Positions 12,811-25,346 of a DNA stretch of 64,000 nucleotides are shown in pieces (positions within the stretch are counted from its first letter, which is position 1; each line of letters starts with the position of its first letter). A program made the translations under genes and the position numbers. The notes beneath the pieces were generated by a model, which was not told the DNA's origin, did not search any database, and was given only the letters and a program-made list of their open reading frames with translations. The stretch is from Patiria pectinifera (taxonomy: Eukaryota > Echinodermata > Asteroidea > Valvatida > Asterinidae). The stretch lies in assembly GCA_029964075.1 (NCBI GenBank), contig CM057129.1, positions 11,957,430 through 12,021,429 of the forward strand, given 5' to 3'.

Positions 12811-13258
12811 ATTTGCATGCCCTCAATTTTGCTGCTATTAGAGCATTTTATGGGCCATGAACTTGAGGGTTTGTTAAAAAAAGAACGGTGGAAGCCGTGC
12901 ACGGGACTGTGAGTTTGTATTTCTGTGAAATTGGATGAAATTGAGCCCTAAAAGTGCTCTTTTTTGCAATGGAGCGCAGGCCTGCATCATTTTTCAAAAT
13001 GGCGATGGGCTTCAGGACTACTTTTAGGGGTGATCATCTTTGCATGGAAATTGCTCCCGAAAGTCATCGGATTAACCCCCAAAAATTAACAGAAAATGAA
13101 AGAAATTATACAGTGTTTATGTAAACTTAAATATTTTTGATGTGTGTCTCAAACACCTGGGAGAGCTGTTACTGTGTTCGTGCTTTTCCTGATTTTTGGA
13201 AGTGGAAGATTCATCACAGGAGTCTATTTGCAGTTTATTTACTGGTCTGCAACCCTAT
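12811..13258 (+). repeat. Dispersed repeat family D, copy 1
   Basis: It begins ATTTGCATGCCCTCA and ends TACTGGTCTGCAACC. Shared blocks with 22973-23408 include TTTCTGTGAAATT, GCAATGGAGCG, TTCAAAATGGCGATGG and GGGGTGATCATCTTTG-like words. Spacing is preserved with several indels. No terminal inverted repeats or open frame are evident, so the class is unknown. Confidence 0.7.
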
Positions 13259-13672
13259 TAAAATGCGGCTTGCAAGAAATGATCCATGCCTTGTTTATGC
13301 GTGTTGCTACTTTTAATTAAGACTTAATAAAGCGTTTGACGTGACTCGCACTTATCAGCGTGTGTACTCATACATGAATGTATGGCCTGGAAAATTGACT
13401 AAGACATTTCATTGCTGTTTTTTTCGTGTAGTTGAAGAATCCCCAAATGCTCACCACCTTACAGTCCTCAGATTGTGTCTTTGCTTGTCACAAATTATCA
13501 TGATTTTGTGAATAAAAGATACCGGTACATTCATAATGCCCATAGTCTTAACCTATTTTTTTTCTGTTTTGGGCATCTGCAGCCCTCACGACCGGCTTTT
13601 ACTTGGGTCACTTTTGTGCCTCTCTCTATCCACTTCAAGAATAATAACATTTGAAAGTTGAAGAAAGAAATT

Positions 13673-13746
13673 GACTGGAGCGGGGTTTGAACCTGCAACC
13701 TCTGGTTCAATTCTGTTGACTGCTCTACCAACTGAGCTATCCAGCC
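13673..13746 (-). pseudogene. tRNA-like sequence (tRNA pseudogene or SINE head)
   Basis: On the minus strand the 7-bp acceptor stem GGCTGGA / TCCAGTC pairs throughout with one G-U. GCTC..GAGC forms a D stem around AGTTGGTA, and GGTTCAAACC matches the B box. The anticodon arm does not form a clean 5-bp stem with a 7-base loop, and one T-stem pair is mismatched. No anticodon can be assigned. It may be a decayed tRNA or the head of a retroposon. Confidence 0.6.
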
Positions 13747-13795
13747 TTATGTTGGCGGTTCCCCTCTTTGTCAATGATTATTTTCATTGGTTACA

Positions 13796-14060
13796 TCTTT
13801 TTTGGTCATTAGTGAAATCAAGGATTCCTCAAAAGCGCCCTAGGCACTGTACCTCGCAAGCCTGAAGAAACCTGTAGAGAGAAGACAATGAGAAGAGTTT
13901 TAGTGTGGGAGGAAAACCCCAGAAGAATATTCTGGGGAAAGCCACGGAATCAGGTGGGGACTGAAAACCCAATCCACATGTGGCGCAAGACAGGAGTGGA
14001 ACCCAGGCCACAGCGGCGAAAGGCGAGGACTGTAACCACTGCACCAACCTGACTCCCCAG
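13796..14060 (-). mobile_element. tRNA-derived SINE, copy 1
   Basis: On the minus strand the head carries an A-box-like TGGTGCAGTGGTTA (14033-14046) and a B-box-like GGGTTCCACTCC (13994-14005), giving an RNA polymerase III promoter layout. The body includes GGGTTTTCAGTCCCCACCTG, an inverted CCCCAGAATATT / AATATTCTTCTGGGG pair, and a tail ending near GATTTCACTAATG. The same body occurs at 14159-14382 (plus) and 18544-18802 (minus). Confidence 0.8.
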
Positions 14061-14158
14061 TGTTTTTGTTCAAGGGCGTTAGTCCTTTAAGGTACATTTA
14101 AAAACACCCAAAAACTGAAAGATTATTTAGATACACTTTTTATGGTCACATAAAATTG

Positions 14159-14382
14159 AATTGGGTTTTCAGTCCCTACCTGATTCCGTGGGTTTTCCTC
14201 AGAATATTCCTCTGGGCTTTTCCTCCCACCTCTAAAACTGTCGTTTCCTTTTTTTCATTGTCTTCTCTCTACAGGTTTCTTCAGCATCGGGTTACACTGC
14301 CTAGGGCACTTTTAAGGGATCCTTGGTTTCATAACCAGAAAGAAATAAAATAAAAAATAAATAAAATAAAAATAAATAATTT
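14159..14382 (+). mobile_element. tRNA-derived SINE, copy 2 (5'-truncated)
   Basis: The body begins at TTGGGTTTTCAGTCCCTACC and continues through CAGGTTTCTTCAGC and GATCCTTGGTTTCATAAC into an A-rich tail of AAATAAA units. The tRNA head is missing, as expected from incomplete target-primed reverse transcription. It lies about 100 bases from copy 1 in the opposite orientation, so the pair could fold. Confidence 0.8.
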
Positions 14383-17300
14383 AAACTTTTTTGAAACAAT
14401 TATCCCATCACTACCGGTATACATGTATGCCAGCAGATTTTTTCTTCCATTTCTCTTTCCAAAATAAATGCAGGGTTTGACTTTAGTGGTAGCCCGCTGG
14501 CCAAATGATAGTCAAAACAGCACCGAGCTAGTCAAACTATTCCTTAAGTACCGTAGCCCGGCTGGTGAGTCAAATTTTATTGGGCTACGGCAAAGATGAA
14601 AGGACAGGAATAAATAAATAATTAAATTCAGAAAGCAAACCTGTATCAATTGATTTCTAATTTTATTCACTGTAAATTATTTGATCTGTTTATTAAAAAC
14701 ATTGACAAGATTGCCCCAGGAAACACGTTTTACTTGCTCCTTGTTGTTTACGAGACACTCTATAAAAGAAAAACATGTGGACTGGTGAAAATGCCGGCGG
14801 GCTAGTTAAGAGTCTGTTTCAGTAGCCCAGCTGGTTAATGAACAAAAAAGTTAAGGTCGAACCCTGTAAATTACATGTTTGTGTTATTGCTAGGAAAATG
14901 CAAAATAAATCTATTTATTTTTCTGGCCGAAATTTGTAAGACGGAGCAGCTTTAAGCAGTATGACAGGTGATGTTAAGAGGAATCAACAACACTGCGCAG
15001 TGTACACCTACATCATGTACCCGTTAGATGGTTGCATTAGTATTGTTTTTTGATTTTGGCTATTGATTAACAAGCGGCCGCAGGCTGTTTTGTTGTTGTT
15101 GCACTGAGCCCATTAGCTCCTCTCCTGCCTGCCCTATCTGATTAGAGAGTTCTAATATGAACGACAGACTGATTGATGTCGCGCGGCACGAATCCCATCC
15201 GCGGCTTCTTTGCAACCAATTTATCAAACCGGCCGATCCAATCAGGTTAGGTTATGATGGAAAGAAGGGGGGGGGGTGGTCTGGTGAACTCTCCCCCCCC
15301 CCCACAACGGAGATGTTTTTCCCGAGAAACAGCCAGTGTTTACCACCTCCTTACGCACACTCCCCGTGGGCATTCCCTTCCCCGGTTCCCTCCTACATGT
15401 ACCTTTGCGATGGGATTTAATCATATTTATCAGAGGGTTGGAAAATGCCAAGAAATGAAGGACGAGCGATGACGATAGGGTTGACGGTGCTGGATGTCGA
15501 TTGTTGTGAAAGCAACAGGATGTTTTCAGAAGAATTCATGAATATTCAACGATCCTCCAGGGGGCTGTTGACTGTTTTGTCCCTTTCTATTAAGAAATTT
15601 ACCAATATGAATTGGAATAAGTGTGTATGTGAAGGTGTTTTTTTTTCTTCACAAAACTGGTTCATACATTGTAGTACCGTAATACCGGGACCGGTAAATT
15701 ATATTTTTTTTAGCGAATGGGGGTGCAGTTACTAGGGGTGAGCATCGGAACCGGGTGCCCAAGTACCAGACCGCCTGTGTCAGGAACCGGTTCCAAATTG
15801 TGGAATCAGGTACCAGTAACCAACTTTACAAATTACTTAATTACTTCTCAGACAATGAAAAACAAGAAAGGTTTTGAATGCCATTTGTGGCGAAATTTTC
15901 AAAATGAAAACCAGGCTACATGGAAAACCAAAGCAGATTTTACATTACATGCATGCGCATTTCAATTAGAAAGTCTTCAAACAAAGCGTAAGAACAAAAA
16001 TGGACATCTACGTCATTATGAGTGATTACACTTTTAATATCGGTTTTTATTTACAATGTAAGGCCTGCATTCCCTCTATGGCAAACATGTCCCCTCAGCT
16101 TTCCCTATTATTTGCTGTCTCAACAATGTCATCGCATCGCAACTCCCCGCCCCCCCCCTCCTCTGCTCAAGCATGGCAAGTCCGAATCAAGATGTCGCCA
16201 GAAGCCATCTCTAAACCCTCAGCTTTATTTGGTGATAACATGTGCATTGAAAAGTATTCATATTGGCATGACAAAAACAGTGTACTTGTAGTATTTCACT
16301 CCATACATGTATATGCACAGAACATACACGTACATTTGTACCGTATTGTATCTAAATTTGTGTACGTACACGTGTACAAAAGATGAGAACCCAAAACACA
16401 AAATAAACCAGCTTTATTTCCAACAAGGAAAGCCTAGTCAAGATGGTTCCAAAGAGCAAAAATTACATTCAATTGATTCAGTGTTATCAAAAATTTGTAA
16501 AAAAAATTACTTGGTAAAGTTGACGGAAACGAATTTTGGGTTTTGAAATGTGAAAGCACGGTAATTTGTACATAGTATAAGTGTACATGTACACTTACTA
16601 CAGCCAGAAGCCAGGGTTGTTTTGGACTAGCCAAAATGTCCCCCCCCCCCCAGCCTAAGCAAATTTGTACAGTCTTATAGCAGATCATGTCTGTCAACCC
16701 TGCCAGCCAACGGCCCACTGCACATGGCGTTGCACCAGTTTGCAGCTCCGGTATGGCAAGAATTTGTAGGTCGGGCCAAACACTAGAGTCCAGGGCCCTT
16801 TGCAATGTGGGCTAATTTTCATGTACGGTCACTTTCCTCCCCGAGGCCCGGTGATACTGGATACTCACTGGCACTAGACCCAGCACAGGGGAAACTGGAG
16901 GACTAGACTACCTGGAAAGACAAGACAGCAAATAATCCATGGATGATCAGAAGAAGAAGTGTATATGGCTAGGCATGGTTTCCTGAAGCCAAGGTCCCAC
17001 TCAAGAAGTCCCCAGAAATCTTGGTTACTTGATCTGGCCTGGCTGGACTCCTTGTCTGGCTGGACAGCTTGTCTTTAAAGACGGATGGACTTTTAAGATA
17101 CCGGTAGTCAGTCATTTTGGTCATCGGTGTTGAGCGTAGGATTTACCCCGTTATTATCCAAACACGATTATAAAAACTCACTTAGGCCGGTTACAGAAGG
17201 GGCCAGGCAGCGATTTTTTTCTCCCAAATGACATCCGCATATGTACGCTTTGGCGTTTTGGACTTAACTGTTGTAAAAATATGAGAAGAAAATATAAAAT

Positions 17301-17403
17301 TAAGAGAAAAAAAGGAATTCGAACGTTTTGAAATTAGGACTTTATTTGCCTTTTAAAAAAAAATCCTCCGAAGCCTCTGTTTAGAAAAGAAAAAAACATT
17401 GGG
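14383..17403. other. Intronic stretch without a supported gene
   Basis: It contains a moderately unique stretch near 15040-15260 with clustered ATTAG/GATTA words and CCAAT, a C-run/G-run pair near 15269-15305, and AT-rich filler. Inverted word pairs such as AGCCCGCTGGCC and GGCTACTG near 14490-14830 suggest an old element, but ends could not be set. No protein similarity is recognised. Confidence 0.5.
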
Positions 17404-17474
17404 TGCAAAACCGTGTTTAGAACCTGCAACCTCACGGTGTAAAATCACGACCCTGTATCGACTGAGCTATCGCA
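17404..17474 (-). pseudogene. Degenerate tRNA-like sequence
   Basis: On the minus strand, TAGCTCAGTCGATACAGG resembles an A box and D arm, and GGTTCTAAAC resembles a B box. About five acceptor pairs (TGCGA / TTGCA) can form. The anticodon stem and T stem are poor. It is probably a tRNA relic or a SINE fragment. Confidence 0.45.
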
Positions 17475-18543
17475 GTGCTCGCCAAAACGTGGGAAAAATA
17501 ATATACCTGCGTACGTATCATAAGTATTGTAGAGGGCACTAAATAACCATGTATGCGGATGTCGTTTGGGAAAACAAAATTTGCGGCCAGGCCAGCCAAG
17601 TGTCCTCTTTGTACCTGACTGACTGACTTACTTGACTTAAAGTTTAATACTGAAACAGGAGCATGTTGCCTTGGTCTCCTACTGGTACCTGTTATCATGA
17701 TTCTCCTGACCATATTGCATACCTGCCAGAATTCAAGGCTTTCTTCAACCATTAATAGCTCCATTCTTCCACCGAACTGTTGACTGCAGATAGATTTGCA
17801 GCCCCCCTCTTATTAAGGACTGTAGTGACCTATCTCAAACATCAAGGCTGTGTGTTTTGCCACCATGGCCACAGCTAGTGCCTGGTGTTTTTCTCAAATT
17901 CAAAATGATTTGTTAGATTACCTGCACATTAATCCCAATGTTTGCATGTAATGCAGTATATGTACTGGATGTACGTAGAATGTATAATGTACATTTTGTG
18001 CACACACGCACTGACGTACATTGTATTGATTTACATTTCTTTACCTGTACGGTACATGTACATGTACATGTAGGGCATGCACAAACAGTTGTACAGGGTA
18101 ATCCTATACAATAGCACTGCCCAGCCCTCTTCACCAGCCTACAACCAGTCGAAGTTCCATTGAGACCACAATCTCTGGGACCATAAAGTATTCTCAAGGA
18201 CCAAGAATTGTGCACTTTTTTTTTTTTCCTTACCAAATGGCTGAAAAGTGGACGTCGCGTGCATTTCATTGCTTGCCCTAGTTAGCCCAACCTGTGCCGC
18301 TCAACAGGAACTACAAGTACAAGCATCCACCCATGACCCTTGAAGTCATCAAAAACTTCCTTTCAAGTTTGCAAATACAGACTGCCTCCCCACACGGGCC
18401 GGCCGTTTCCCATTTTTTCCCAGCCATTAACCACAGGCCCTCTAGAGACGTGCACCGTGTCGCTCATGTTCACTAGCATTTACCTTGTAAATAGAGGGAT
18501 GTGCAGTTGCCCCCGACTCATTCCTGGGCCAACTTGGAATACT

Positions 18544-18802
18544 TTATTACTTTCTGGTTACGAAACCAAGGATTCCCTAAAAGTGCCCTTGGCACTGTGG
18601 CTCGAAGAAACCTTAGAGAGGAGACAATGAAAATAAATTACACTTTTTAGAGGTGGGAGGAAAACCTCAAAGGAATATTCTGGGGGGAACCCACGGGATC
18701 AGGTAGGGACTGAAAACCCAATCTATGTGGTCAGGGCAGGAATCAAACCCGGGCCATAGCGGTGGAAGGCGAGGAAAGTAACCACTGCGCCAACTAGCTT
18801 CA
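18544..18802 (-). mobile_element. tRNA-derived SINE, copy 3
   Basis: The same family as 13796-14060. On the minus strand it has GGCGCAGTGGTTAC (A box), CGGGTTTGATTCC (B box), the body block GGGTTTTCAGTCCCTACCTG and the tail complement GGTTACGAAACCAAGG on the plus strand. The B box is closer to consensus than in copy 1. The 3' tail is short, ending near TTATTACTTT. Confidence 0.82.
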
Positions 18803-19312
18803 GAGAGCAGATTGCTGAGCAGATTTTTTTGTTTAAAGCAACAATATGATGAGAACCAGCCACCAGCCGTGTGCGGCAGGTCAGATACTGGCTGGTAACC
18901 GGTAGTTTACAAATAACTTGTAAGCAAATTTCTGAGCTCATCTGCTCCGTGAATTAGGCCCCCCTCCCCTCACCCTCCACCCTCCGCAAACTGCTGTACC
19001 TGTACAGGTCCTGTTTGGTGGACTGCCTTCGGAGGGTTCAAGTCCAGTGGGATGAAATCAGGGACAAGCTGGGCTGACATCTGGACGCTGGTCATATCCG
19101 ATGACAAAGTAAAGCATCCCTGCAGCTGGAGACAAATAAACCTGGCTATGAGGGGAGGGTGTTATCAGGACTGAAATTGCAGAGCTAAAAGTCTATGAAC
19201 AAAGTACTACTACCGGTACTACGGGTACATGTGCTAGACACAGATGATTATTTAGTCATTTAGTTAATTAATCAATTTGTCAGTTAATTGGTTGCATTGA
19301 TTATTAAATTCT

Positions 19313-19720
19313 GAGATGTTCTGGCAATATGAGACTGAACTGGGCATACATGTAGGCCGTAGTGGACACAATTGCAAAGAACCCAATGGGATGATTTTTT
19401 TCCTGATTTATTGATATTGGTTATCTTTGCTAGGCCTACACATGTACATGTACTGGTATGTACCATATTTCAAAAAAATAGTGGGGAAAAAAAGATTTTT
19501 AAAGAAACACATAAATGCATCCTTCATTTTCACGAAGTCCTACAAAACTCAAAACTTTAAAGGCCTTTTACTGAGTATTTTACTTGAAAAAAAATATGCT
19601 AATAAATGTAAAATTTACAAACGGCCATAACTTGTCAACGGAATGTCCAATTATCTCCCTCATGATTGCAAGTCACATGGACAGGGTGTGCTTAGTCCAT
19701 CTCAGCTCATTTTGCTCCTT
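19313..19720 (-). mobile_element. Terminal-inverted-repeat element, family C, copy 1
   Basis: GAGATGTTCTGGCAATATGA, CTGGGCAT and GGCCGTAGTGGA at the left match, in reverse complement, the right end of the intact copy at 36641-37082. Inner words ACTGAGTATTTTACTTG and GCCATAACTTGTCAA also match. The right end is diverged. Confidence 0.65.
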
Positions 19721-20705
19721 GTCAACCCACATTCCGCCGACGGAGACACTCCAGAATGTACTTCAGCATTATAACTAGGTTTGATCGTGGTTGTGCCTTG
19801 AACTTATTATAAAAAAAAGAGAAAAGAAATAAAGAAATTCAATTATTCGGTGTGGACTCTTGAAGGCTTCCGAGGAAGGGGATGGTCACTGTGTTTGGAG
19901 AGAGCCAACTGTAGTGGAGAGAAAAAAAAGAGAAGGAGGCTTTTGTAGTGAAACGAGGCTGTGTTTGCCGGTGTAGAATTGCCAAGTGTGTTGACCAGGC
20001 CACTTGGCCCCTCTTGGCAGCTTAATCCCAGCGGAATGGAGTGCCAAGTAGGGGTAGTCTTGTCGAAAAGAAAAAAAGATGTTGATGAAATGCTCCAGTG
20101 TAATGTACTTGAAGATGATGGTGTGTGTGTGTATGTGTTACTTTGAGGGGGTGGGTAGCCCTGTAGGGGCGAGAATATTTATACCGCAAACAAGTCTCTC
20201 AATGATGAAATTCTTGGCGGAAACATGTCTTATGATTAAAACGCCAAGGTGCGAGGGATTGATGAGAATACAGATGAGGCAGTCTTTGTCAAGATGCTTG
20301 TTGTTCTGTCTGGCATGAGGTGGGGATACAAGTGACACTACAAATCTCGCTGTATCATGCATTTTAAAAGATCTGATTGTTACATGTCGGCCCTACGCAC
20401 CGTCGAGCATTTTCTATTACCCGGTGGGATATCTCTGTTCTTTCAATATGCGAATATCATGGAGCGATTGGTTCAACCGTCATTGACTAACATAGTGTTC
20501 AAACTTGCTCCTAGTTTGTAAAAGTATAATTTTATTGTCTGGCTGACATGTACCGGGTAGGCTTTATTTTGTAGGCTGGTTCAGCCACTCTGTTTCACCT
20601 GGAGTGCTGACAGCTGTTGGTGTTTCTGGACAGGACCCAGAATCTGACCTCTGGTGACCTTCTTTGTTGATTTTAGGCCTGCATTAAAAGCTTTCTCTCA
20701 TCTAA

Positions 20706-20940
20706 GGCGTGTTCACACGATAGCCTCTCAACCCAGGTTGAATTCAACTACATGTATGGGCAAATCCAGTGCCACCCCGGGTTGAGTTTATTAATGTTTC
20801 AACCCAGCGTTCAACTCTGCGTTGTTTCACACTTTGTTTCATGAGAAACCGAGCTGATTTCACTCTGTTACTACTGTTTTGAACCCTGGCGAGACTTTCA
20901 CCCCAGGTTGAAAATCTCAACCCGGGTTGCAATGCATTCT
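20706..20940. repeat. Repeat rich in CAACCCNGGTTGA inverted words
   Basis: The self-complementary word CAACCC(A/G)GGTTG and variants occur five or more times in 200 bases, after GGCGTGTTCACACGAT, which looks like a transposon terminus. The right side abuts a family B fragment at 20941, which may have inserted into it. Confidence 0.45.
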
Positions 20941-21047
20941 CCAAAGTCAACTGACACTTTTTATTGTGGCCATTTGACCTCAATCCTGCAAAGTCCTCCA
21001 AAACCGCCTGGTTGAATTTTGGAGGACTGAGTGAGGGTAAGGGTTGA
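20941..21047 (-). repeat. Family B repeat fragment (GGATTTTG/GGATTGAG type)
   Basis: Words TGACCTCAATCCTGCAAAGT, CCTCCAAAACCGCC and TTTTGGAGGACTGAG match the ends of the family B copies at 30433, 50972 and 59791, but the middle is deleted. Confidence 0.65.
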
Positions 21048-22972
21048 TGACTTGAATCAAGTCTAGTTCCCCCCCCCCTTCATAGATGTACCATAGGTAT
21101 GCTGTCAGCCTTGATAGCAAGGCTAATCAATCCACAGTTATGCCTTGCCCTCCCTAATGGACCGCCAAGCCACATTGGATGACCACTGCCCATGAATCAT
21201 TTTAAGAATATGAACTCAAACCACCCAGTTGACCTTATCAGGTACTTGTTATTCCCCCACAACTCCCGGTGCTTTTTCCAAGTAATTTTCTGCCCACACA
21301 CCTCTCCTCTCTCTCTCGGAGGTTAATTTTGCCCGTCAGCCTGTCAGCTGAGCCAGGATCCTGAAATGCAACTTGATGATTCTTCATTTTCATTTTGGCA
21401 AGACGTTAAAGGGGCACATTCCAGAGAATGCATCCATTTGGTCTCAAAATGCGTTTACCATGAAATGATGAAATGGTTAAAAAGTTCTTAAAAGTTCCTA
21501 CATTTGTGCACACAGCAGTGTGTTCACGTGATCGCCCTATTGTCTATTGTCCCCTGTTGTTTGTACTTGTACGTTTTGGTTTTAGGAAGACTCCTTTTTT
21601 TTTTGTACCCCCAACCCCAATCACAGACGTATGCTGGGAATCGTGGACGATATTGTTCTCTTTTGTTCTCTAGTATTTTTCGTCCACGGTTTGAACAGAT
21701 GAACACGTACAGCTATACCGTGGAAATTTGCAGGTTTTGTGTAACCACCACCCAATTGAAAATGAAATTTTGGGACACAAAATTTGGGTCCTCAAAAATT
21801 GAGCCGGCAGGGCGCTAGTCATCATTTCAGTGAAACAAATTGCTGTTCAAAATGTTCTTCAAATACATGTGCACTAGGATTCCCATGTGTATAATTCTGA
21901 AGCTAGCGTGAGAACTGATATCTAAAATACATGCAGTAGGCTCATGGAGCCTGTATGAGCCTGCTATTGCACAACTCATCAAGGTAGATACAAGACACTC
22001 ACAGCTTTGTGTTCCAAGTAAATTAATTGCTTTCTTACTTTTGACAGAGTTTTTAGAGTTGCTGCACAACAAAAAAGACGAAACTCTTTTCAAAATGGCG
22101 GGCGGAGGTTATTGAACGACTGTTTCATGAACGAACAAAATCATACACAAACAGCAGTCGTAATGCTGTTAGTATCCTCGTGCAAGATGTTAAGATTATA
22201 ATTTAAAACTTTGTGCAGCTACGTCAAGTTTTGTGAAATTGATTGTAACTTTATTGCGCAGCCACGTGCAGTACATTTGTTGCGTAAGTCCTACGCATGG
22301 CGTAAGTTTTGCGCTGTTTCGTGAAACTGGCTGCAGCTCCACAGAATTCACCCTAGGTCTTCAAGCCAAATCTTGAAGCCTAAAAGCATGATACCAGCTC
22401 CGGGATATCACATGTACATGTACACCTTGCTGATATCGCATGGCCATATTTTTTTTCCGACTAGCAGCCGCCTTTCCTAATGAAGTTACACAGGGACCCA
22501 CTTTTACAGCTCCTTTTATTTCAGACATTGATTATTTTTGTGCCCGCTCTCTGAACCTGATATTTGCAGGACTTCCCAATCTGGCCAGGCAAGCTTGTGG
22601 TGTCTCTTACCAGATATTCAGGCCAGTGTGTTGGCTTTGACCCTAGAAAGATGGGACGAGGTCTCCGGTTTCATACCTGGCGAGCTGGGGCCTGGTTTTT
22701 AAATCATTTTCCAGGCTCACCTAGATTCTTGAAGACCTGCTAAAAGTTGAGGTTGAAATATGGAAGGGGGAGGGGTTTGGGTTGGTGAAAAACCAAGAAT
22801 TAACAGTGAATTGAACAAAGTTTCCCACTATCTGACAATTGGGCATCTTACTTTTATCCCAGCGTTTCCTTTAGTTTATTCTTTTCCTTTGGTCTGTCAC
22901 TTTTGACCTCAGGATTCTAAGAATGTCGCTAAGGGGTGCAGGCCAGTAAGTAGGCCTGAAATTCATATCAGG
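21048..22972. other. Intronic stretch without a supported gene
   Basis: Simple AT-rich DNA with one C run near 21070. Near 22230-22330, words such as GTAAGTCCTACGCATGGCGT resemble, in reverse complement, the stretch at 47125-47160, pointing to another low-copy inverted-repeat family whose ends I could not fix. The frames of up to 104 codons show no family signature. Confidence 0.45.
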
Positions 22973-23408
22973 ATTTGCATGCCCTCATTAGAGAATTTTG
23001 TGGGTCATGAACTTGGGGGTTTGTGAAAACGAAGGGTGCCGTGAACAGGACTGCGAGCTCGTATTTCTGTGAAATTCGGATGAAATTGGGCCCTCAAATT
23101 GCTCTCTTTTGCAATGGAGCGTACATTTTGTAGGCATCCTTTTTCAAAATGGCGATGGTCTTCAGACTTCAGGACTGCTTTTAAGGGTGATCATCTTTGG
23201 TTGGAATTTTCTTCCAAACGTTACTGGTTAACCCCCCTAAAAATTGAACGGAAAATGAAAGATGATGAAATGAGCTTTAATTTGATGGGTGTCTTAAACA
23301 CCTTGGACTGGAGAGTTCTTACAAGTATTTTTCATATTTTTTGGAAGTGGGTGTAATTATCACTGAGGTCTGTGGCAGTTTACGTGTATTTACTGGTCTG
23401 CAACCTTA
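22973..23408 (+). repeat. Dispersed repeat family D, copy 2
   Basis: The second copy of the element at 12811-13258, same orientation, from ATTTGCATGCCCTCA to TACTGGTCTGCAACC. It has its own insertions, for example the doubled CTTCAGACTTCAGG. Divergence suggests an old family. Confidence 0.7.
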
Positions 23409-25346
23409 ATACATGTATGTTCTTAGTGGGTAAGCCACGCGTACACAATAGGCTTCATTTCGATTGCCTACATGTACATGTACCTGTTGAATATTGTCAA
23501 ATACATGAAATGGGCTTTCAAATTATCATGACTCCGGAGACATCAATTACATGTAAATGTGCACAAGCATGTATCCATTACCCTTTGTATACAAATGTAC
23601 ATGACTTTTTCTGACTTCCTTTTGCACACTTGCATCATTGCATGTAAGGCTTTCAGTTTCATATTCCATTTTGTAAATATTTCAGATGGCGGCCATTAAG
23701 TTAAAAAAAAACCCAACATTTGCCAGAGCTCTCTGTGCACAATGAATCCGGCCTCAAGCTGGGCTGTGGAATGCATCACTAACTAAATAGTTGCAGATAG
23801 TGTTACAGCGCGCTGCCATTTTTTGTTTAGTAGCCAGGGGCGGAATCCGCTTTGGTAGAACTTTCTCGCTCTTGCGTTGCCTGTGAATGATACTGTGCAT
23901 GTACGAGAAATTAACTGTTGCACAACTGTTGATATTCCATTTGGTGGGGGTATGGCTGTAGCTGATGTGTGCATTCCTCTGGAAAATTTGGTTAAGTATG
24001 CACATGTACGTGTACATAGTGAAAACAAACATTGGGTTACTTTTACAAGGAAATAGACAGGTAGGGCCTATGTACCGGTACTATGTAAGAAATGACCATT
24101 CAATTTCAAACACCACTGAAGTTAACGTGTCAACAGGTCTGGTACCACGTGGCTGCATTCACACATTGATTAATTCCCTCAACAAGTCATGCATTCTGTG
24201 TATTTCAATGAGACCAAAAAGGCTGAGAAACTTCAATACAATTGTACATGGATCGTGCCATACATTGTACATTGTACTTGCCGACATCCACATTGATAAA
24301 CTACATGTACTTCTAGCATCTTGGAATCGCGTGTCTTCAATGTCTTGACCAATTTTTTTTGTAAAAAACAAAATGCCCGCCGGTGATGATATCACTATCA
24401 CTCTGGCTCCAGAAAGGTGAGTAAAGATTCCTAGAATAAAGAAGAAGAAAAAAATGGGGGAAAATATGAGGCTCTGAAAATTTGGAGCGGAGACAGATAT
24501 ATGCATGATATGAAAACCTGTCCGTATATTGATTCGGATCGCTTTTTCGAATTTATAATAAAAAAAAATTGGAGCGCGAAGAGAGAAAGTGAATTTGACA
24601 CCTGTCAATCTTCTTTGATTTCAGTGGTACAAGTCATCTTTGCTGGGGGGGGGAGGACCTGGGATGATCACAGTGGGTCCCCGGGGTGGCATTTGCAGTC
24701 CCCACCGTGTGTGGCGCCTGCAAAATGACTGACAGAGACCTGTCACATCAAGTTCAAATGCAATTTGACGGGACAACCTTCCTTGAGCTGGGCTCACTCC
24801 CCAATCAAAAATTTGTGATTTTTGGCAACGCTCTCTCCAAGATTTTCATGTGGACGTTTAAATTTAAAATGATGGCTTTAGACAGTTTACGGTGGGGGAA
24901 CTTTTCTGTAAGGATGAGGAAAGCCAAAAATGATTATTACTTCCATGTGGCATGTCGTTGCCAGAGTGGTGCACCATGTTCTCATCGTGGGGGAATTCTC
25001 TATTTTTTTTTTTGGGGGGGGGCACCACCCTTAGGTACCGGGGTAATTCCTGGCGAGACCCCTGATTGTTTGTAATTTTTGTGAGATAAAAGTTGATGGA
25101 CATGTGTCATTTGGTAATCCTATTGTCTAGTTTCTAGGGCAGGCTCACAGAATGTTGGCTCGCAACCAAGTTTGAATTTTCTCAAGCCCGTGGAATTCTC
25201 AGCTGTGACAAAGTGCTTTAAAAAGAGGCTGCACGTTATGTCTTTGAATCAGAGAATTTTGATAACTTTGTTTGGTTTTGAATACTCAGGCTTATTATGT
25301 CAAAATTTTTCAGCACTTTAAAACATAGGGCTATCAAATTTGATTT
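23409..25346. other. Intronic stretch without a supported gene
   Basis: Holds ACATGTAC words and a T-run joined directly to a G-run at 25003-25022. A 149-codon minus-strand frame at 24159-24608 is hydrophobic and low in complexity, with no recognisable domain. Confidence 0.45.

Noticed and set aside
13673..13746. A functional tRNA gene
   Set aside because: The acceptor stem is good, but the anticodon arm cannot form normally, so no working tRNA is expected.
24373..24420. Start codon followed by 15 codons and a GTGAGT donor-like site, possible first exon
   Set aside because: The peptide matches nothing I recognise, no downstream exon in frame could be found, and single donor-like sites are common by chance.
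24159..24608. 149-codon minus-strand frame
   Set aside because: Composition is hydrophobic and low in complexity; it crosses A and T runs and shows no domain.
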